A DNA stretch of 14,319 nucleotides from Gammaproteobacteria bacterium (lineage in GTDB: Bacteria > Pseudomonadota > Gammaproteobacteria > S012-40). The translations under genes and the position numbers were made by a program. The notes below the pieces were generated by a model. That model worked only from the letters and a program-made list of their open reading frames with translations, searched no databases and was not told where the DNA came from. The stretch spans positions 1 to 14,319 of the forward strand of contig WFVN01000216.1 in the NCBI GenBank assembly GCA_015491615.1, in the 5' to 3' direction. Shown piece by piece: positions 12,641 through 14,319 of this stretch. The stretch's first letter is position 1, and each line of letters starts with the position of its first letter.

Positions 12641-14319
12641 CTAGCGGGGCAGGCAGGCGCGCGCCAGGTCGATCGCCAGGGGATCGTGGTCGGAGGCGCG
12701 CAGAGGAGTGGCCGGACGTCGTGCCAAGCGTTCCGGGTAGTCGGCGTTGACGTGCGCCACGAATACCCCGACCACGCAGGGACGCAAACTCGGACTTACC
12801 AGGATGTGATCGATGGCTTGAGCGTTGCCACGGTGGATGAAGGTATAACGACGCGGCGCGGGCAGACGCTGCACCAGGTTCTCCAGGCGCGGGGGGGCCG
12901 TGCCGGCGACGAGGTTCACAGGATCCACCCCTTCCCCGGGTTCGGGAAAGGGCAGGTCGTTGAAGTCTCCCGCCACCACCAGGGCGGCGCTTGGGTCGTT
13001 TTCCAGTACCCGTTCCACGAAGGCGCGCACGGCGCGCGCCTGGGTTCGGCGGCGGGCGTCGCTGGGACGTTGCGGGGGCTGGCGAACGCCGTATAGGGGG
13101 TCGTCCCCCAGGCGGCTGGAGAAGTGTACGCCCACCACCGTCAGGCGGGCGCCGTCGTCCAGGCGCAGGCGCGCCACCAGGGGGGCGCGTCCGGGAACGG
13201 CCACGCCGCCGGTGTGACGGGCTTCGAGGAGGAACAAGTCTTCCAGGGTCAGGCGCTCGGCGGCCCACAGTAACCCCACTTCGATACCGCGCCGGTCGCC
13301 GGCGTCCAGGGAACGGAGGTGGTAGGAGCGACCGGTCAGTTCGCTCACCCGTGCCGCCAGGCGCTGCCCCACCGGCTCGTTCTCCAGCTCCTGTACCAGC
13401 ACCACGTCGGGTCCCTGCAGCTCACCGGCGATGACGCGTGCCAGTTTGTCCAGCTTGCGTTTTAACTGTCGCGGCCCGAGGGTGCTGCGCTCGTCCGCCT
13501 TGCCCGGGTCGTCGCGCTCGTCGAACAGGTTTTTGAGGTTGAAGGTGGCCAGGCGCAACCATTCGGGGCGGCGCGGCGGTAAAGGATCCACCGGCGCTTC
13601 GGGCAGGGGCGCGACACGGGGCTTGGCATTTTGCACGTAGAGGCGGTAGGCGCCGTAGGCGTAGCCCACCACTCCGGTGATCTCGCCCACCACGTCGCCG
13701 GGGCGCAGGTCGGGGAGGCGCGCGAGGTCGTCGTCCAGGAAGATGCGCTCGGGGTTGTAGTCCACGCGTTCTCCCGGATAGGGGCGCACCAGCAGGTGTG
13801 GGCCGAGTCGTGGTTCCATCACCAGACCGGAGCAGGCGTCGGGATCGACGGGCGCGGGGCAGCGGGCGAGACGTTTGCGGTGTACCACCGTGACCGTGCC
13901 GTAGCGGTCGCTGGGGCCCACCACCACGGCGGCGCCGAGGCGCACACGCATCCCCTCCACCGCTTCCCAACGGCGGATGGCAGCGGAGAGGAACACGTGC
14001 GGCAGGCGTCGCAGGGGCACCGCCTCGGGCAGGGGCCGGTCGCCAGCCAGGCGCTCGACCCGTTCCAGGTCCACCAGTTGCGTCTGTGGCAGCTCGCGCC
14101 CGCGGGCATACTCCTGTATCCGTCCCACCAGGCGCACCCAGTCGCCGGGGCGTGGTAGGAAGGGCCAACCCCGGGCGTCACGGACGACGAGTCCGTCGGA
14201 GGTCCAGCGGTCACCGTCGCCCTCGGGGTCCTGGATCCACACCTGGCGCTGACCGCGCATCACCGCCGTCACCACCCCCTCGGTGAGCACCCGTTCGCCC
14301 TCGTAGGGGGAACGGGGAC
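12641..14319 (-). CDS. Extracellular-type endonuclease/exonuclease/phosphatase family nuclease (5' end missing)
   Basis: At least 559 aa are visible. The frame stays open past a GTG at 14290 to the window edge, and the upstream codons (PRSPYEGERVLTEGVVTAV) match the family's conserved EG..V.T.GVVTAV region, so the real start lies outside. Numbering from that GTG, an OB-fold like those of YhcR/NucH nucleases covers about 1-75 and a second OB-like segment (GEITGVVGYAYGAYRLYV) about 202-219. The catalytic domain spans about 245-545, with ATFNLKNLFD (Asn251), LVQELEN (Glu301), GVHFSSR (His389), GDFNDLP (Asp442/Asn444), IDHILVS (Asp494) and SDHDPLAID (Asp534, His535): all key residues are present. 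The family (ExeM/NucH-like) degrades extracellular DNA for biofilm turnover or phosphate and nucleotide scavenging. The signal peptide, if any, is beyond the window. Confidence 0.92.
   Translation of the reverse strand, partial: PRSPYEGERVLTEGVVTAVMRGQRQVWIQDPEGDGDRWTSDGLVVRDARGWPFLPRPGDWVRLVGRIQEYARGRELPQTQLVDLERVERLAGDRPLPEAVPLRRLPHVFLSAAIRRWEAVEGMRVRLGAAVVVGPSDRYGTVTVVHRKRLARCPAPVDPDACSGLVMEPRLGPHLLVRPYPGERVDYNPERIFLDDDLARLPDLRPGDVVGEITGVVGYAYGAYRLYVQNAKPRVAPLPEAPVDPLPPRRPEWLRLATFNLKNLFDERDDPGKADERSTLGPRQLKRKLDKLARVIAGELQGPDVVLVQELENEPVGQRLAARVSELTGRSYHLRSLDAGDRRGIEVGLLWAAERLTLEDLFLLEARHTGGVAVPGRAPLVARLRLDDGARLTVVGVHFSSRLGDDPLYGVRQPPQRPSDARRRTQARAVRAFVERVLENDPSAALVVAGDFNDLPFPEPGEGVDPVNLVAGTAPPRLENLVQRLPAPRRYTFIHRGNAQAIDHILVSPSLRPCVVGVFVAHVNADYPERLARRPATPLRASDHDPLAIDLARACLPR

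Overview
The window looks like chromosomal DNA of a GC-rich gammaproteobacterium. The gene order miaA-hfq-hflX-hflK-hflC-DUF2065-hisZ-purA followed by a tRNA-Leu 3' end is the classic block known from Pseudomonas and many purple-sulfur or sulfur-oxidising gammaproteobacteria. A LysR regulator resembling CbbR, the RuBisCO-operon regulator, hints at a chemo- or photoautotroph, but no RuBisCO gene is in view. The species cannot be named from this sequence.

Layout. Positions 1-27 hold the 3' end of a tRNA on the plus strand, closed by a strong intrinsic terminator. Positions 90-8319 are a dense minus-strand run, read in the order GacA/UvrY-type response regulator, miaA (TTGA overlap), hfq, hflX, hflK, hflC, DUF2065 (YjeT-like), hisZ, purA (ATGA overlap). 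A sigma70-like promoter (TTGACC-N17-CATATT) lies ahead of the response regulator. Next upstream is a minus-strand CbbR-like regulator (8595-9584). Positions 9585-10001 are an AT-rich intergenic region with two divergent, overlapping promoter-like elements and two doubtful small ORFs. Positions 10002-12588 form a plus-strand two-gene cassette of visibly lower GC: an asparagine-synthetase-like enzyme with a decayed glutaminase half, then an overlapping SAM-dependent methyltransferase. The window ends inside a minus-strand secreted-type DNase of the endonuclease/exonuclease/phosphatase superfamily, whose 5' end lies beyond base 14319.

How it fits together. The 90-8319 block joins tRNA modification (MiaA), sRNA chaperoning (Hfq), ribosome rescue (HflX), FtsH control (HflK/HflC), histidine pathway regulation (HisZ) and AMP synthesis (PurA). 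Unusually, it is headed by a GacA/UvrY homologue instead of mutL. The low-GC cassette looks horizontally acquired and is the most unusual part: a stand-alone amide-bond-forming enzyme plus a methyltransferase, under a promoter that overlaps that of a LysR regulator. No transposase, integrase, CRISPR array or complete known biosynthetic cluster was seen.
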